From Flavobacterium sp. NRK F7 (GTDB lineage Bacteria; Bacteroidota; Bacteroidia; Flavobacteriales; Flavobacteriaceae), in the NCBI RefSeq assembly GCF_024054195.1, contig NZ_JAMXLB010000001.1, forward strand, positions 1,791,624-1,855,623: a stretch of 64,000 nucleotides of DNA, given 5' to 3'. Below, one piece after another: positions 43,738 to 53,057 of the stretch (the stretch's first letter is position 1; each line of letters starts with the position of its first letter). The notes beneath the pieces were generated by a model. That model searched no databases. It saw only the letters and a list, made by a program, of their open reading frames with translations, and was not told where the DNA came from. The position numbers were made by a program, and so were the translations under genes.

Positions 43738-44513
43738 TCTGATATAGGTATTTGAAGGGTTAATTGAGTTCCTGTATTTTTTTCACTTGCTAAGGTATAT
43801 CTACCATCAATCATTTCAGATCTTTTTTTCATATTGAGTAAGCCTATTCCATTGGATTGTTGAGAAAGATCAAAACCAATTCCATCGTCTTTTAAAGTAA
43901 GTTGGATGTAAGTTGTCTTTTTTTCTAATGTAACAGTAATATTTTTACACTTCGAATGTTTCATACTATTTTGAATGAACTCTTGTGTAATGCGTAATAC
44001 GATACTTTTACTTTGATAACTGGGAATATCGATATTTTTTTGACAATAGAAATGAACTTCACATTTTTTCAATTCATTAATCTTTTCGCATTCTTGTTTT
44101 AATAAATCGAGGAGTGAATTTTGTTCAATTTTATTATCTGTTAAAGATTTGGATAATTGTCTTAATTCACTTAATGAATCATTTATTATAGTACTTATAT
44201 TTTCAATGTTTTCAGTAATATGAGGTGCTTTGTTTTCATAAGTTAATTGTTGGGCATATAAACTAGCAAGGGTTAATTTTTGACCAATGTTATCATGAAT
44301 TTCTCTACCAATATATTGCATGGTTTGTGTTTGTATTTCCAATTGGGTAGATAATAATTCTTGTTCGTGTTCTTTCTGTTGCAAGAAAAGTTTGTTTTCG
44401 TGTTCCTTTTTCTTTTGTTTGTATTGTTTGATGAAAACTACTATTCCTGACAGGAAGAGAATAAAAAATAAATTAAAAAGTATTATAGTGATTATGATTT
44501 CGTTTTTCCCCAT
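43734..44513 (-). CDS. HisKA_3 sensor histidine kinase
   Basis: 259 aa from the ATG at 44513. One membrane helix (IIITIILFNLFFILFLSGIVVFI), coiled coil of charged residues 32-65, dimerisation/phospho-His domain with His73 (IGREIHDNIGQKLTLAS), then ATPase motifs NSMKH and GIGFDLSQQSNGIGLLNMKKR. It lacks a recognisable sensor domain, so the overlapping multi-pass protein upstream (22 bases shared) may do the sensing. Confidence 0.9.
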   Translation of the reverse strand: MGKNEIIITIILFNLFFILFLSGIVVFIKQYKQKKKEHENKLFLQQKEHEQELLSTQLEIQTQTMQYIGREIHDNIGQKLTLASLYAQQLTYENKAPHITENIENISTIINDSLSELRQLSKSLTDNKIEQNSLLDLLKQECEKINELKKCEVHFYCQKNIDIPSYQSKSIVLRITQEFIQNSMKHSKCKNITVTLEKKTTYIQLTLKDDGIGFDLSQQSNGIGLLNMKKRSEMIDGRYTLASEKNTGTQLTLQIPISE

Positions 44514-45139
44514 ATGAATGATGCTGTAAATAACAAATACATTAGACAATTAGAAAGTAGAAAATAAAGATAATACATATTCCATATTTCAGGTTCCTTT
44601 ACTAATAAATTATACAAACCAAAAAAAGGTAATGTTCCTACGTAAAATACCATAATTCCTATGTTAATGTAAAACATTTTATTTTGTTTAAAATACAAAA
44701 TGGCATCGTTTTTTATTTGCTTTTGAAATTCCAAAAAAACCAAGATCATTAATAAGAATGAACCAATAGTATAGTTGAACGAATAAACCACTTTTAAACG
44801 TGCAAAATACAATTCGATTGGAATAAAAGAAAGAATATATAATAATATGAAGAACCAGAATATTCTTTTCTTTTGTAAGGATTGATAGGCATAAAGCCAA
44901 TAAAAAAAAATAAATTGTAAGGGAATAATAAAATAGGCATATATATGCTGCTTTTTTATATCAGTTACCTTAGAAATATCAGCAACAAAAAAATCACTAA
45001 GGGTTAGAACGATAAGGTAGAAACAAAAATACATCCAAAACGATCCATTCAATTTTTTGAAACAGAAAACTGCTGTTATACAGGATAAAAATTCAAGTCC
45101 TAACAGCAATTTTAGTAAATAAGGATAGGAGTTATACAT
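44492..45139 (-). CDS. multi-pass membrane protein, possible sensor for kinase
   Basis: 215 aa with about seven hydrophobic helices and few polar residues (LKLLLGLEFLSCITAVFCFKK; FWMYFCFYLIVLTLSDFFV; FIIPLQFIFFYWLYAY; WFFILLYILSFIPIELYF; YTIGSFLLMILVFLEF; INIGIMVFYVGTLPFFGLYN; YLYFLLSNCLMYLLFTASFIWG). No family named. It overlaps the kinase gene by 22 bases. Confidence 0.6.
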   Translation of the reverse strand: MYNSYPYLLKLLLGLEFLSCITAVFCFKKLNGSFWMYFCFYLIVLTLSDFFVADISKVTDIKKQHIYAYFIIPLQFIFFYWLYAYQSLQKKRIFWFFILLYILSFIPIELYFARLKVVYSFNYTIGSFLLMILVFLEFQKQIKNDAILYFKQNKMFYINIGIMVFYVGTLPFFGLYNLLVKEPEIWNMYYLYFLLSNCLMYLLFTASFIWGKTKS

Positions 45140-45152
45140 TCAAAAACAAATT

Positions 45153-45872
45153 TTAAAAGCCTTCTGAATCTGGGTCAGCTGGAGGTATTAAATTTCCATG
45201 ATTTTGAGAACCGGTTAAGTTATTCGGGTCATTCTCTGTTGATCCAGTCATAGCCACGGTCTTTAAAGGACTGCTAATGAATGGAGTTACTACATAACCA
45301 GGCATGTCATATAGTCCATTTGGATACGTGTCTGTGTCTTTTGGATTAAAATCTACCATCTTGCCATCAATATTAAGAGTAGGAACCATTACTAATGTAT
45401 GTAAATGCTCATATAATTGTTTGTTCGGATCAGAATACAAATCAATTAAATCGGGAAATTTAACTTTCCAATTTTCTTCTTTTGTTGGGTAAGCTGCATA
45501 GTAAATTCGTATTCCTAAATCCTTATCTGAAATAGTTCGATTAACTCCAGCTCCCAAATCACGAGATGTTTTTTCTATATGATAAATAAACTTTTTTAAG
45601 GTAATCAAATCAAACCATATGGAATGAGCATCATTTTTATTGTAACCTAAAAAATCAGTATTTCTGTTGACAAAGTCCAATTGATTACTACGATATTTAT
45701 TAGTCATAGTATGAATAAGGTCTACTCTTAATTCATTGATTTGACTACTACTATAATCCAAACATATTTTATTTGGTGTATCACAAGGACAAGGGTTTTT
45801 TTTAGGTGGGAATTTATATACATAAACTCCAAATGCAATTGCTACTGCAATTAAAAGTACTGTTGTTATCAT
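45153..45872 (-). CDS. membrane-anchored uncharacterised protein
   Basis: 239 aa. One N-terminal helix (TTVLLIAVAIAFGVYVY) then a CPCDTP motif and a soluble region with FDLITLKKFIYHIEK and DLGIRIYYAAYPTKEENW, ending in an Asn/Pro-rich tail (GSTENDPNNLTGSQNHGNLIPPAD). No recognised family. It lies 13 bases upstream of the membrane protein and so probably leads the two-component operon. Confidence 0.55.
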   Translation of the reverse strand: MITTVLLIAVAIAFGVYVYKFPPKKNPCPCDTPNKICLDYSSSQINELRVDLIHTMTNKYRSNQLDFVNRNTDFLGYNKNDAHSIWFDLITLKKFIYHIEKTSRDLGAGVNRTISDKDLGIRIYYAAYPTKEENWKVKFPDLIDLYSDPNKQLYEHLHTLVMVPTLNIDGKMVDFNPKDTDTYPNGLYDMPGYVVTPFISSPLKTVAMTGSTENDPNNLTGSQNHGNLIPPADPDSEGF

Positions 45873-46015
45873 GCTTGTTTTTTTAAGTTATGAAATTACT
45901 TGTTTTATTTTTACAAAGAAACAATACTTCCTACTTTTTTATAAAAGTGGATACACGTTTTTTGAATAGGGTGAAATAACCCTTTTTATATAGAAAAAAG
46001 GTAAGGGATTAAAAG

Positions 46016-47107
46016 TTATTCTTTAAAATATTTTTGAAGTAGTAGTTGGGCTGCAGCAAAGGGTGATATTTCATTGTTTTGGACTGCTTTTTTATTGGCC
46101 TCCAATAAAGTAATAATTTCAGAATGATGGTAAAAACGATTTTTTAATTGTTCGTTAATCGTTTCTAACATCCAAAACTGGTTTTGTTCTTGTCTTTTAC
46201 GTTCAAAATAAGTATTACTTTTTGTAATTTTTAAATAATCAGTAATCAATTGCCAAACGTTATCGATACCTTCTTTCTCAATAGCACTGCAGGTAGTAAC
46301 TTTTGGTATCCAACCACTTTTTTTTGCAGGAAATAGATGTAATGCTCTATTGAATTCGGTTTTTGCTAGCTTTGCTTTTGCTTTATTGTCACCATCTGCT
46401 TTATTAATAACGATGGTATCTGCCATTTCCATGATACCTCTTTTAATACCTTGTAATTCATCTCCAGCACCGGCAATCTTCAATAAAAGAAAGAAATCGA
46501 CCATACTATGTACAGCGGTTTCACTTTGACCTACACCAACGGTTTCTATAATAATCGTATCAAATCCAGAAGCTTCACATAAAATGATACTTTCTCTTGT
46601 TTTTCTTGCTACGCCACCTAAGCTATCACCAGAAGCACTTGGTCTAATGAACGCATTTTCATCTTTTACTAATTCTTCCATTCGGGTTTTATCACCCAAA
46701 ATACTGCCATGACTAATAGACGAACTAGGATCAACCGCTAAAACAGCTACTTTTTTACCTAAGGAAGTAAGGTATTTCCCAAAAGCTTCAATAAAAGTCG
46801 ATTTACCCACTCCAGGGACACCAGTAATACCAATTCTTACCGATTGATTGGCATAGGGCAAACAGCCTTGAATCACTTGATTAGCTTTATCTAAATGTGC
46901 TTCGTTAGTGCTTTCAATCAAGGTGATAGCTCTACTTAGAGCAATTTTATCACCTTTACGAATGGCTGTGATTAATTCTTCTGCAGTAGGTTGTTTTCTA
47001 CGAAATTGCAAAATATTTTGGGCAACAGTAGTACTAATAGAGTCGGGTTGCTGCACTCCATTAATTTCTGATAAAGCCGATTTGTTATTTTTATTTTCCA
47101 AAATCAT
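46016..47107 (-). CDS. meaB: methylmalonyl-CoA mutase-associated GTPase MeaB
   Basis: 363 aa from the ATG at 47107 (longer frame to 47239 lies in the divergent promoter). Walker A GVPGVGKST (96-104), DPSS, ASGDSLGGVARKTRESIILCEASGFDTIIIETVGVGQSE, and the base-recognition NKADGDN, all standard for the MeaB/ArgK family. It protects and reloads B12-dependent methylmalonyl-CoA mutase. The mutase itself is not in the window. Confidence 0.95.
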   Translation of the reverse strand: MILENKNNKSALSEINGVQQPDSISTTVAQNILQFRRKQPTAEELITAIRKGDKIALSRAITLIESTNEAHLDKANQVIQGCLPYANQSVRIGITGVPGVGKSTFIEAFGKYLTSLGKKVAVLAVDPSSSISHGSILGDKTRMEELVKDENAFIRPSASGDSLGGVARKTRESIILCEASGFDTIIIETVGVGQSETAVHSMVDFFLLLKIAGAGDELQGIKRGIMEMADTIVINKADGDNKAKAKLAKTEFNRALHLFPAKKSGWIPKVTTCSAIEKEGIDNVWQLITDYLKITKSNTYFERKRQEQNQFWMLETINEQLKNRFYHHSEIITLLEANKKAVQNNEISPFAAAQLLLQKYFKE

Positions 47108-47177
47108 CGTTCTTGTTGTAAAAGTACAATTTTTTTGAAAAAAATAAGGTTTCGAATGGCGAATCCAATAAAGCGTA

Positions 47178-47185
47178 TAACTTTG
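47178..47185 (+). promoter_or_regulatory. -7 box of AEC transporter gene
   Basis: TAACTTTG, 17 bases before the ATG at 47202. Confidence 0.45.
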
Positions 47186-47201
47186 TATTTTTTGGACTAC
47201 A

Positions 47202-48113
47202 ATGGACAATATTTTACTATTATTTATTTGTTTATTCATAGGTGTTGCTTTTCAATTTGTAAAAGCATTTCCTAAAAACATGCATTTGTCTTTAAATCAG
47301 TTTGTTATTTATGTTTCATTACCTGCTTTAGGGTTGTATTATATTCCAAAAATTCAAATCTCTACTGCTTTATTGTACCCTTTAGGAATTGCGTGGTTAG
47401 GGTTTATACTATCATTCGTGTTTTTTTATAGTTTAGGAAAATATTTTGGATGGTCTAAAAAATTGATTGGATTTTTAATTGTTACAGCAGGTTTAGGCAA
47501 TACGTCGTTTGTAGGCTTTCCAGTAATTGAAGCTTTATATGGAACTGAAGGCTTGAAAACAGCCATTATTGTAGATCAGCCAGGTTCCTTTGTTGTAATG
47601 GCAACGTTAGGCATTATTACGGCAACGTTATTTTCTAGAGAAGTATTGAGTACCAAAACAATGGTACTAAAAATAGCTCTTTTTCCTCCATTTATTGCTT
47701 TTTCAATAGCTTTACTAATGAATTTTATACAAATTGATTTTCCTATAGTGTTGCAAAGTGTTTTTCAGCGCATCGGAAGTACGGTTACACCTATTGCATT
47801 AGTAGCTGTAGGTTTACAATTAAAAATCGAAAGACATAGTAAACATTGGAAATTCCTTTGGTTAGGTTTAGGTTTTAAATTACTGCTAACTCCTTTGTTT
47901 TTTTACATTCTTTATAAAAAAATAACGCTTGCTTCTGGTATAGTGATTGATGTATCCATTATGGAAGCAACCATGGCACCTATGATAACAGGTGTAATTT
48001 TGGCTTCAAGTTATGGGTTAAAACCCAAGTTGGGCAGTATGATGATTGGAATAGGTATCCCTTTGTCGTTTATTACATTAGCCTTATGGTATTGGATTCT
48101 CAATACATTTTAA
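47202..48113 (+). CDS. AEC-family (auxin efflux carrier) transporter
   Basis: 303 aa with about ten hydrophobic helices, two five-helix repeats. Landmarks: LSLNQFVIYVSLPALGLYYIPKI, TAGLGNTSFVGFPVIEALYG, and second repeat TPIALVAVGLQLKIE...MEATMAPMITGVILASSYGL. AEC family members move organic acids or other anions; substrate unknown. Confidence 0.85.
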   Translation: MDNILLLFICLFIGVAFQFVKAFPKNMHLSLNQFVIYVSLPALGLYYIPKIQISTALLYPLGIAWLGFILSFVFFYSLGKYFGWSKKLIGFLIVTAGLGNTSFVGFPVIEALYGTEGLKTAIIVDQPGSFVVMATLGIITATLFSREVLSTKTMVLKIALFPPFIAFSIALLMNFIQIDFPIVLQSVFQRIGSTVTPIALVAVGLQLKIERHSKHWKFLWLGLGFKLLLTPLFFYILYKKITLASGIVIDVSIMEATMAPMITGVILASSYGLKPKLGSMMIGIGIPLSFITLALWYWILNTF

Positions 48114-48137
48114 TACATTTATATAAACTATTTTTTT

Positions 48138-49535
48138 ATGTCTTATAATTCAGATATTCTTCTTTCACTTCAAAATATAGTAGGTGCATCTTATGTGTTT
48201 ACAGATGAGGAAACTAGAAAAAATTATGGTCATGATGAAACTGAAGATTATAATTTTCCTCCTCAAGTTGTGGTAAAACCAAAAACACCAGAGGAGATTT
48301 CAGCCATTATGAAATTAGCCACTCAAAATAAAATACCAGTTACACCCATTGGTGCTAAAACGGGATTAAGTGGTGGTGCATTAAGTATTTATGGAGGTAT
48401 TGGACTTTCCATGGAGCGATTCAATTCCATTATAGAGGTAGACGATAAAAATCTTCAAGTAATTGTCGAACCAGGAGTTATTACACAAGTTTTGAAAGAT
48501 GCAGTAGCAGAAAAAGGTTTGTTTTATCCTGTTGATCCGAGTAGTTTAGGAAGTTGTTTTATTGGTGGTAATATCGCTGAAAATTCGGGAGGTGCTAGAG
48601 CCGTTAAATATGGAGTAACTAAAGATTATGTGTTGAATTTAGAAGTTGTTTTACCCAATGGAGAAATTATTTGGACCGGTGCGAATACCTTAAAAAATTC
48701 TACTGGTTATAATTTAACCCAATTAATGGTTGGTAGTGAAGGAACGCTTGGGATTATTACAAAAATTGTATTGAAGTTAATTCCTAAAGTCACTCATAAT
48801 ATATTAATGTTAGTCCCTTTTTATAAAGCAGAACAAGCTTGTGAAGCAGTTTCTGCTATTTTTAGAGCAGGAATTGTTCCGAGTGCTTTAGAATTTATGG
48901 AAAGAGATGCAATCGATTGGACTATGAAATATGTAGAGGGCGTCAGTGTACCTATAAAAGAGGAAATTCGAGCGCACCTTTTAATAGAAGTAGATGGTAA
49001 TTATCCAGATGTTTTATTTCAAGAAGCTGAAAAAATTACAGAAGTTTTGGAACAATTTGAAATTGACGAAGTCTTATTTGCTGATACGGAAGACCAAAAA
49101 AATGCTTTGTGGAAATTGAGAAGAGCAGTAGGAGAAGCGGTAAAATCAAATTCGGTGTATAAAGAAGAAGATACCGTTGTTCCAAGGTATGCTTTACCCA
49201 TTTTATTAAAAGGAGTAAAAGATGCAGGAAAAAAATATGGTTTTCACACGGTTTGCTATGGTCATGCAGGTGATGGTAATTTACACATTAATATTGTAAA
49301 AGGTGATATGTCTGATGAAAATTGGATTACAGAAGTACCTAAAGGAATCGTTGAAATTTTCGAATTAACCGTACAATTAAAAGGAACACTTTCAGGAGAA
49401 CACGGTATTGGATATGTACAAAAAGACTACATGCCCTTAGCTTTTAATGCTACTGAATTGAGTTTAATGAAAGGCATTAAAAAACTTTTCGATCCACTTG
49501 GTATCCTAAATCCTGGGAAAATATTACCAGAATAA
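48138..49535 (+). CDS. FAD-binding oxidoreductase, GlcD/D-lactate dehydrogenase type
   Basis: 465 aa. FAD-PP-loop VTPIGAKTGLSGGALSIYGGIGLSMERF, VDPSSLGSCFIGGNIAENSGGARAVKYG, and C-terminal cap features CYGHAGDGNLHIN and GEHGIGYVQKDYM. This is the vanillyl-alcohol-oxidase type fold for 2-hydroxy acids (glycolate, D-lactate). A single cytoplasmic or peripheral protein; electron acceptor unknown. A strong terminator follows. Confidence 0.9.
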   Translation: MSYNSDILLSLQNIVGASYVFTDEETRKNYGHDETEDYNFPPQVVVKPKTPEEISAIMKLATQNKIPVTPIGAKTGLSGGALSIYGGIGLSMERFNSIIEVDDKNLQVIVEPGVITQVLKDAVAEKGLFYPVDPSSLGSCFIGGNIAENSGGARAVKYGVTKDYVLNLEVVLPNGEIIWTGANTLKNSTGYNLTQLMVGSEGTLGIITKIVLKLIPKVTHNILMLVPFYKAEQACEAVSAIFRAGIVPSALEFMERDAIDWTMKYVEGVSVPIKEEIRAHLLIEVDGNYPDVLFQEAEKITEVLEQFEIDEVLFADTEDQKNALWKLRRAVGEAVKSNSVYKEEDTVVPRYALPILLKGVKDAGKKYGFHTVCYGHAGDGNLHINIVKGDMSDENWITEVPKGIVEIFELTVQLKGTLSGEHGIGYVQKDYMPLAFNATELSLMKGIKKLFDPLGILNPGKILPE

Positions 49536-49538
49536 ATA

Positions 49539-49573
49539 AAATCCCGTTTTGAAACTACAAAACGGGATTTTTT
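49539..49573 (+). terminator. terminator after FAD oxidoreductase gene
   Basis: Thirteen-base arms AAAATCCCGTTTT and complement around GAAACTAC, then T residues. Confidence 0.8.
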
Positions 49574-49608
49574 ATATAATTTTTGAATGCTAATTTTTCA
49601 ACTGAAAA

Positions 49609-50028
49609 TTAAAATTGCTCTCTTCCTGCAAAGTGGAAAGCACCTTCAATAGCTGCATTTTCATCAGAATCTGAACCGTGAACTGCATTTTCACCAATTG
49701 AAGTTGCATATTTTTTACGAATAGTTCCTTCTGCTGCATCCGCTGGATTTGTAGCTCCAATTAATGTTCTGAAATCTTCTACTGCATTTTCTTTTTCTAA
49801 AATAGCCGCTACGATAGGACCTCTTGTCATGAATTCAACTAATTCACCAAAAAATGGTCTTTCACTGTGAACTGCATAAAATTGTTGAGCATCAGCAACT
49901 GTTAATTGCGTTAATTTCATTGCTACAATTCTGAAACCACCTTCAGTAATCATGTTTAAAATACCACCAATATGTCCGTTTTCAACAGCATCTGGTTTAA
50001 TCATTGTAAAAGTTCTATTCGTTGCCAT
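49609..50028 (-). CDS. ndk: nucleoside-diphosphate kinase
   Basis: 139 aa from the ATG at 50028 (the longer frame to 50061 runs through the -7 box). Active-site His117 in [11 protein letters not shown], and the usual [18 protein letters not shown]. It equilibrates NTPs and dNTPs. Upstream -7 box on the minus strand at 50059. Confidence 0.97.
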   Translation of the reverse strand: MATNRTFTMIKPDAVENGHIGGILNMITEGGFRIVAMKLTQLTVADAQQFYAVHSERPFFGELVEFMTRGPIVAAILEKENAVEDFRTLIGATNPADAAEGTIRKKYATSIGENAVHGSDSDENAAIEGAFHFAGREQF

Positions 50029-50058
50029 AACGTTTTTTCTGTTTTTTAAAATTTGGTG

Positions 50059-50066
50059 CAAAAGTA
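50059..50066 (-). promoter_or_regulatory. -7 box of ndk
   Basis: TACTTTTG on the minus strand, 31 bases before the ATG at 50028. Confidence 0.5.
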
Positions 50067-50090
50067 GTCTTTTTGTTTGGAGTTTAAAAA

Positions 50091-50489
50091 CTATTCTATA
50101 GGATTTTTGAAATCTTCTTTTAGTTGATTTGGCATTGGAGAAAATTCAATTGCATTTAAATCATTTTTTAAGCTTAAAAGAGTTTTAATCATAAATTGAT
50201 CTAAATCCTTAGGTACTTTCATTTTGTCATCTTGGAATTGTTTAACCAGAAGCAATAAATACTCAGAAATAGTCTTTAGGCCATCAGCATCTAAAAACAT
50301 TTCTTGGAACCAAAAGTCCATTGTTGTAGTTTTAATAAAACCTTTCTCGTCTTTATGAACCAAAGCGATTTCTTCTTTTGTAACCCACATCCATTGTTTT
50401 GTTCGAACAAAATAAAAGTCTTTTTCAGAAAATGTATTTATAAATTCGAATTCAGGAATTACGGACTTATTTTTAAAGAATGAAAACAT
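50091..50489 (-). CDS. uncharacterised small protein
   Basis: 132 aa, no signal. Text such as [34 protein letters not shown] and [22 protein letters not shown]. No family recognised. A short soluble alpha/beta protein is likely. It is 14 bases downstream of the secreted NADase-type gene. Confidence 0.5.
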   Translation of the reverse strand: MFSFFKNKSVIPEFEFINTFSEKDFYFVRTKQWMWVTKEEIALVHKDEKGFIKTTTMDFWFQEMFLDADGLKTISEYLLLLVKQFQDDKMKVPKDLDQFMIKTLLSLKNDLNAIEFSPMPNQLKEDFKNPIE

Positions 50490-50503
50490 ATATAAATTAA
50501 ATA

Positions 50504-51268
50504 TTAATGAACATCGATACCATCAAAATAAATTTCTGTGATTGCGGTATCATCATATTTTTCACCTTTGTAAACTTCTACAATTTCAAATGTAATTGTC
50601 CACCAAGGTTGTTTTTGTAAAGAATTGAAATCATCTCTATCGCTATTCCCAAGAGGATCAAAGTAAAATGATTGTTCATTTTTCGAGTCTTCTAAATGGA
50701 GTAAAGCAAAAGGGATGTCATTTAAATACATTTTTAACTTCTTAACTCTCGAATTCTCTCTCCAAGTTTTATCTGATTTAACATAACCATTTACAATTAT
50801 AATTTCAGTAATTCTTGGATTTTCAGGAGGAAAATGATACGTAATTGTTTCACCTATTCCGTAGCCTGGAACCCCTTCTATCCATGCTGTTTTATAATTT
50901 AAATCATGAATGTTTTTAGGAATATAGTTAATCTCTTTATTCGTTTTTAAGACAGACGAAGCAGAGATTGTATCTAAACCACCACCACAATACCAACTAC
51001 AACCTACTCCTAAAACATCCCAATATCCTTCTCTGTCTTCTAAACAGTCTTCATATTGTTTTTTTTCTTCAGGCGTAAGACGTTCTTTTTTCTTTTGATT
51101 TATTTTTTCAAAAAGAGTCTTACAATCTTCAATGCTTTTTTCAAAGGCTAATTCACCAGCAGGACTTTTTTCAATCAAAGAACCTAACTTAGGTTTCATT
51201 TCTTTTATATTCTGACTAAAACTAATTAAATTATATAAAAGGAAAAGAGTCAAAAAAGCTATTCTCAT
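50504..51268 (-). CDS. secreted protein with NADase-type glycan-binding domain
   Basis: 254 aa from the ATG at 51268 (one two codons earlier is possible), with signal RIAFLTLFLLYNLISFSQ. The middle, IPKNIHDLNYKTAWIEGVPGYGIGETITYHF, then ITEIIIVNGYVKSDKTWRENSRVKKLKMYLNDIP, is the discoidin-like NADase-type glycan-binding domain. CSWYCGGGLDTISASSVL precedes it. No NADase enzyme domain is attached. It may bind cell-surface glycans. Confidence 0.68.
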   Translation of the reverse strand: MRIAFLTLFLLYNLISFSQNIKEMKPKLGSLIEKSPAGELAFEKSIEDCKTLFEKINQKKKERLTPEEKKQYEDCLEDREGYWDVLGVGCSWYCGGGLDTISASSVLKTNKEINYIPKNIHDLNYKTAWIEGVPGYGIGETITYHFPPENPRITEIIIVNGYVKSDKTWRENSRVKKLKMYLNDIPFALLHLEDSKNEQSFYFDPLGNSDRDDFNSLQKQPWWTITFEIVEVYKGEKYDDTAITEIYFDGIDVH

Positions 51269-51296
51269 TATCAATTATTTGTATTAGGTTACCGTA

Positions 51297-51304
51297 CAAA
51301 AATA
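51297..51304 (-). promoter_or_regulatory. -7 box of the glycan-binding protein gene
   Basis: TATTTTTG on the minus strand, about 30 bases before the start. Confidence 0.4.
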
Positions 51305-51391
51305 GATTAAAAAAAGTGGTTTTGATACAAAGATTATTAAAATTGTGAATATCTATTTTTAAAATTAACAAGCTGTTTTTTGATTAAAAAG

Positions 51392-51399
51392 TATCTTTG
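51392..51399 (+). promoter_or_regulatory. -7 box of DUF4494 gene
   Basis: TATCTTTG, 24 bases before the ATG at 51423. Confidence 0.5.
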
Positions 51400-51422
51400 G
51401 CGTCCTAAAAAAAATAAAGAGT

Positions 51423-51998
51423 ATGAGTGCAACTTGGTATGAATGTAAAGTAAAGTATAGAAAAATTGATGAAAATGGCGTGCAGAAAGTAGTAACCGAA
51501 CCTTACTTGGTCGATGCGATTTCCTATACTGAAGCCGAAAGAAGAATCAATGAAGAAATGGCAGCTTATGTGAGCGAAGAATTTAAGATTACCAATATAA
51601 AATTTGCCAATTATTCTGAAATTCATCCGTTTGAAAAAGCGGATAGATGGTTCAAATCTAAAGTAGCTTTAGTTGCTTATGATGAAGAAAGCGGTAAAGA
51701 ACGTAAAACGAATATCTATTTATTGGTACAAGCCAATGATGTAAAAGAAGCCTATGATAACACGCTTCATGCGATGCAAAATACTATGGGCGATTATACA
51801 GTTCCTGCTATTGCTGAATCTCCAATTATGGATGTTTTTCCTTATTTTAGTGGAGAAGAAGGGGATTTGGAAGCTTTAGAAAAATTTAACGCTGTAAAAG
51901 CTTCAAAATTAGAAATACAAGAAATGGAAGACCCTTTGGATTTTGAAGAAACAGTAAACGAATTTGTAATTGAAGAAGATACTATTATAGAAGAATAG
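51423..51998 (+). CDS. DUF4494 protein
   Basis: 191 aa. MSATWYECKVKYRKIDENGVQK and KVVTEPYLVDAISYTEAERRI is the DUF4494 start; VALVAYDEESGKERKT and LVQANDVKEAYDNTLHAM follow. A conserved Bacteroidota protein of unknown function, acidic C-terminal tail (NEFVIEEDTIIEE). No signal. Directly followed by a MITE-like element. Confidence 0.82.
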   Translation: MSATWYECKVKYRKIDENGVQKVVTEPYLVDAISYTEAERRINEEMAAYVSEEFKITNIKFANYSEIHPFEKADRWFKSKVALVAYDEESGKERKTNIYLLVQANDVKEAYDNTLHAMQNTMGDYTVPAIAESPIMDVFPYFSGEEGDLEALEKFNAVKASKLEIQEMEDPLDFEETVNEFVIEEDTIIEE

Positions 51999-52005
51999 CA
52001 TATAA

Positions 52006-52157
52006 GAGATTGTCTAAAAAGTCTTGATTTGTCATTCCGAATTTATTTAACTTCGTTGAATCTTCGATTTCGGAATCTAATAATAGTTGAAAATCAAATA
52101 ATTTATTGAAGCTGAAACAAGTTCAGCTTGACAAGATTGTACTTTTTGGACAGCCTC
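52006..52157. mobile_element. MITE-like element, 152 bp
   Basis: Terminal inverted repeats of 17 bases (GAGATTGTCTAAAAAGT and the complement of the right end, GAGGCTGTCCAAAAAGT) match at 14 of 17 positions. Inside are two hairpins: ATTCCGAA with TTCGGAAT at about 52034/52070, and AAGCTGAA with TTCAGCTT at about 52109-52129. It has no ORF. I recall similar TCATTCCGA...CTGAAACAAGTTCAGC elements from other flavobacterial genomes. Confidence 0.6.
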
Positions 52158-52217
52158 ATGTAGTTTAAATATAAGTTTTGTTTGTTGCTAATAGAAAGTG
52201 AATACTACAAACAAAAC

Positions 52218-53057
52218 TTATTCCTCAGTCACAATTTCTTTTCCATTCCTAGACCATTCACTCCAAGAGCCTACATATAAATTAGGCATCGGTAAACCTG
52301 CACTTGCAATAGCTAATAACGTATGACAAGCGGTAACTCCAGAACCACAATGCACAATCTGATTTTCGACAGGAATCTCTTGAAAAACTGTTTCATATTT
52401 TTCTTTCAATAGGGAAGGAGACAAAAACAAACCGATTTCATCCAAATTAGTCGAAAAAGGCACATTCACAGCATTCGGAATATGACCTGCAATTAAATCC
52501 AAAGGTTCTACATGACCTTTATAACGAGCGGTTTCTCTTACGTCAATTATAATTGCATCAGGATTTGTGGTCGCCTTTTCTACGTCAGTCAATGTAACTT
52601 GTGGTAATTGCCAATTGCTGAAAGGGTAATCACTTACTGGTGTTGCTTTTTTATTACCTTTCTCCATAGGAAAACCAATCTTTTCAGCAGTTTGTTTACC
52701 ACCATTCAAAACCTGTACTTTTTCATGACCAACTGCTTTTAACATCCACCAAAAACGTGCAGCAGCATTCGCTCCATTTTTATCATCATACACCACTACA
52801 TGACTTTCTGGAGTAATCCCTAATGCCCCAACAACTTTTGAAAATTGTTCCAAAGTAGGCAAAGGATGACGACCACCTTCAGCAACATTTTCTTTAATAG
52901 CTGCCAATTGCGTATTCAAATCGACAAATAAAGCACCTTGTAAATGACTTGCTAAATAGTCGTTAAAAGCTTCTTTACCATTACTAGCATCTATAAGTAC
53001 AAGCTTTTTAGTTTCTAGTAAAGCGAGAAGTTCGGTTGAATTGATGATTGGATTCAT
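52218..53057 (-). CDS. sulfurtransferase (3-mercaptopyruvate type)
   Basis: 279 aa, two rhodanese domains. The C-terminal active-site loop is CGSGVT with Cys237, the form typical of 3-mercaptopyruvate sulfurtransferase rather than thiosulfate rhodanese (CRxGxT). N-terminal domain has SHLQGALFVDL and no Cys. It moves sulfane sulfur to acceptors, perhaps for thiol protection. It overlaps the preceding gene by 4 bases (ATGA). Confidence 0.9.
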   Translation of the reverse strand: MNPIINSTELLALLETKKLVLIDASNGKEAFNDYLASHLQGALFVDLNTQLAAIKENVAEGGRHPLPTLEQFSKVVGALGITPESHVVVYDDKNGANAAARFWWMLKAVGHEKVQVLNGGKQTAEKIGFPMEKGNKKATPVSDYPFSNWQLPQVTLTDVEKATTNPDAIIIDVRETARYKGHVEPLDLIAGHIPNAVNVPFSTNLDEIGLFLSPSLLKEKYETVFQEIPVENQIVHCGSGVTACHTLLAIASAGLPMPNLYVGSWSEWSRNGKEIVTEE

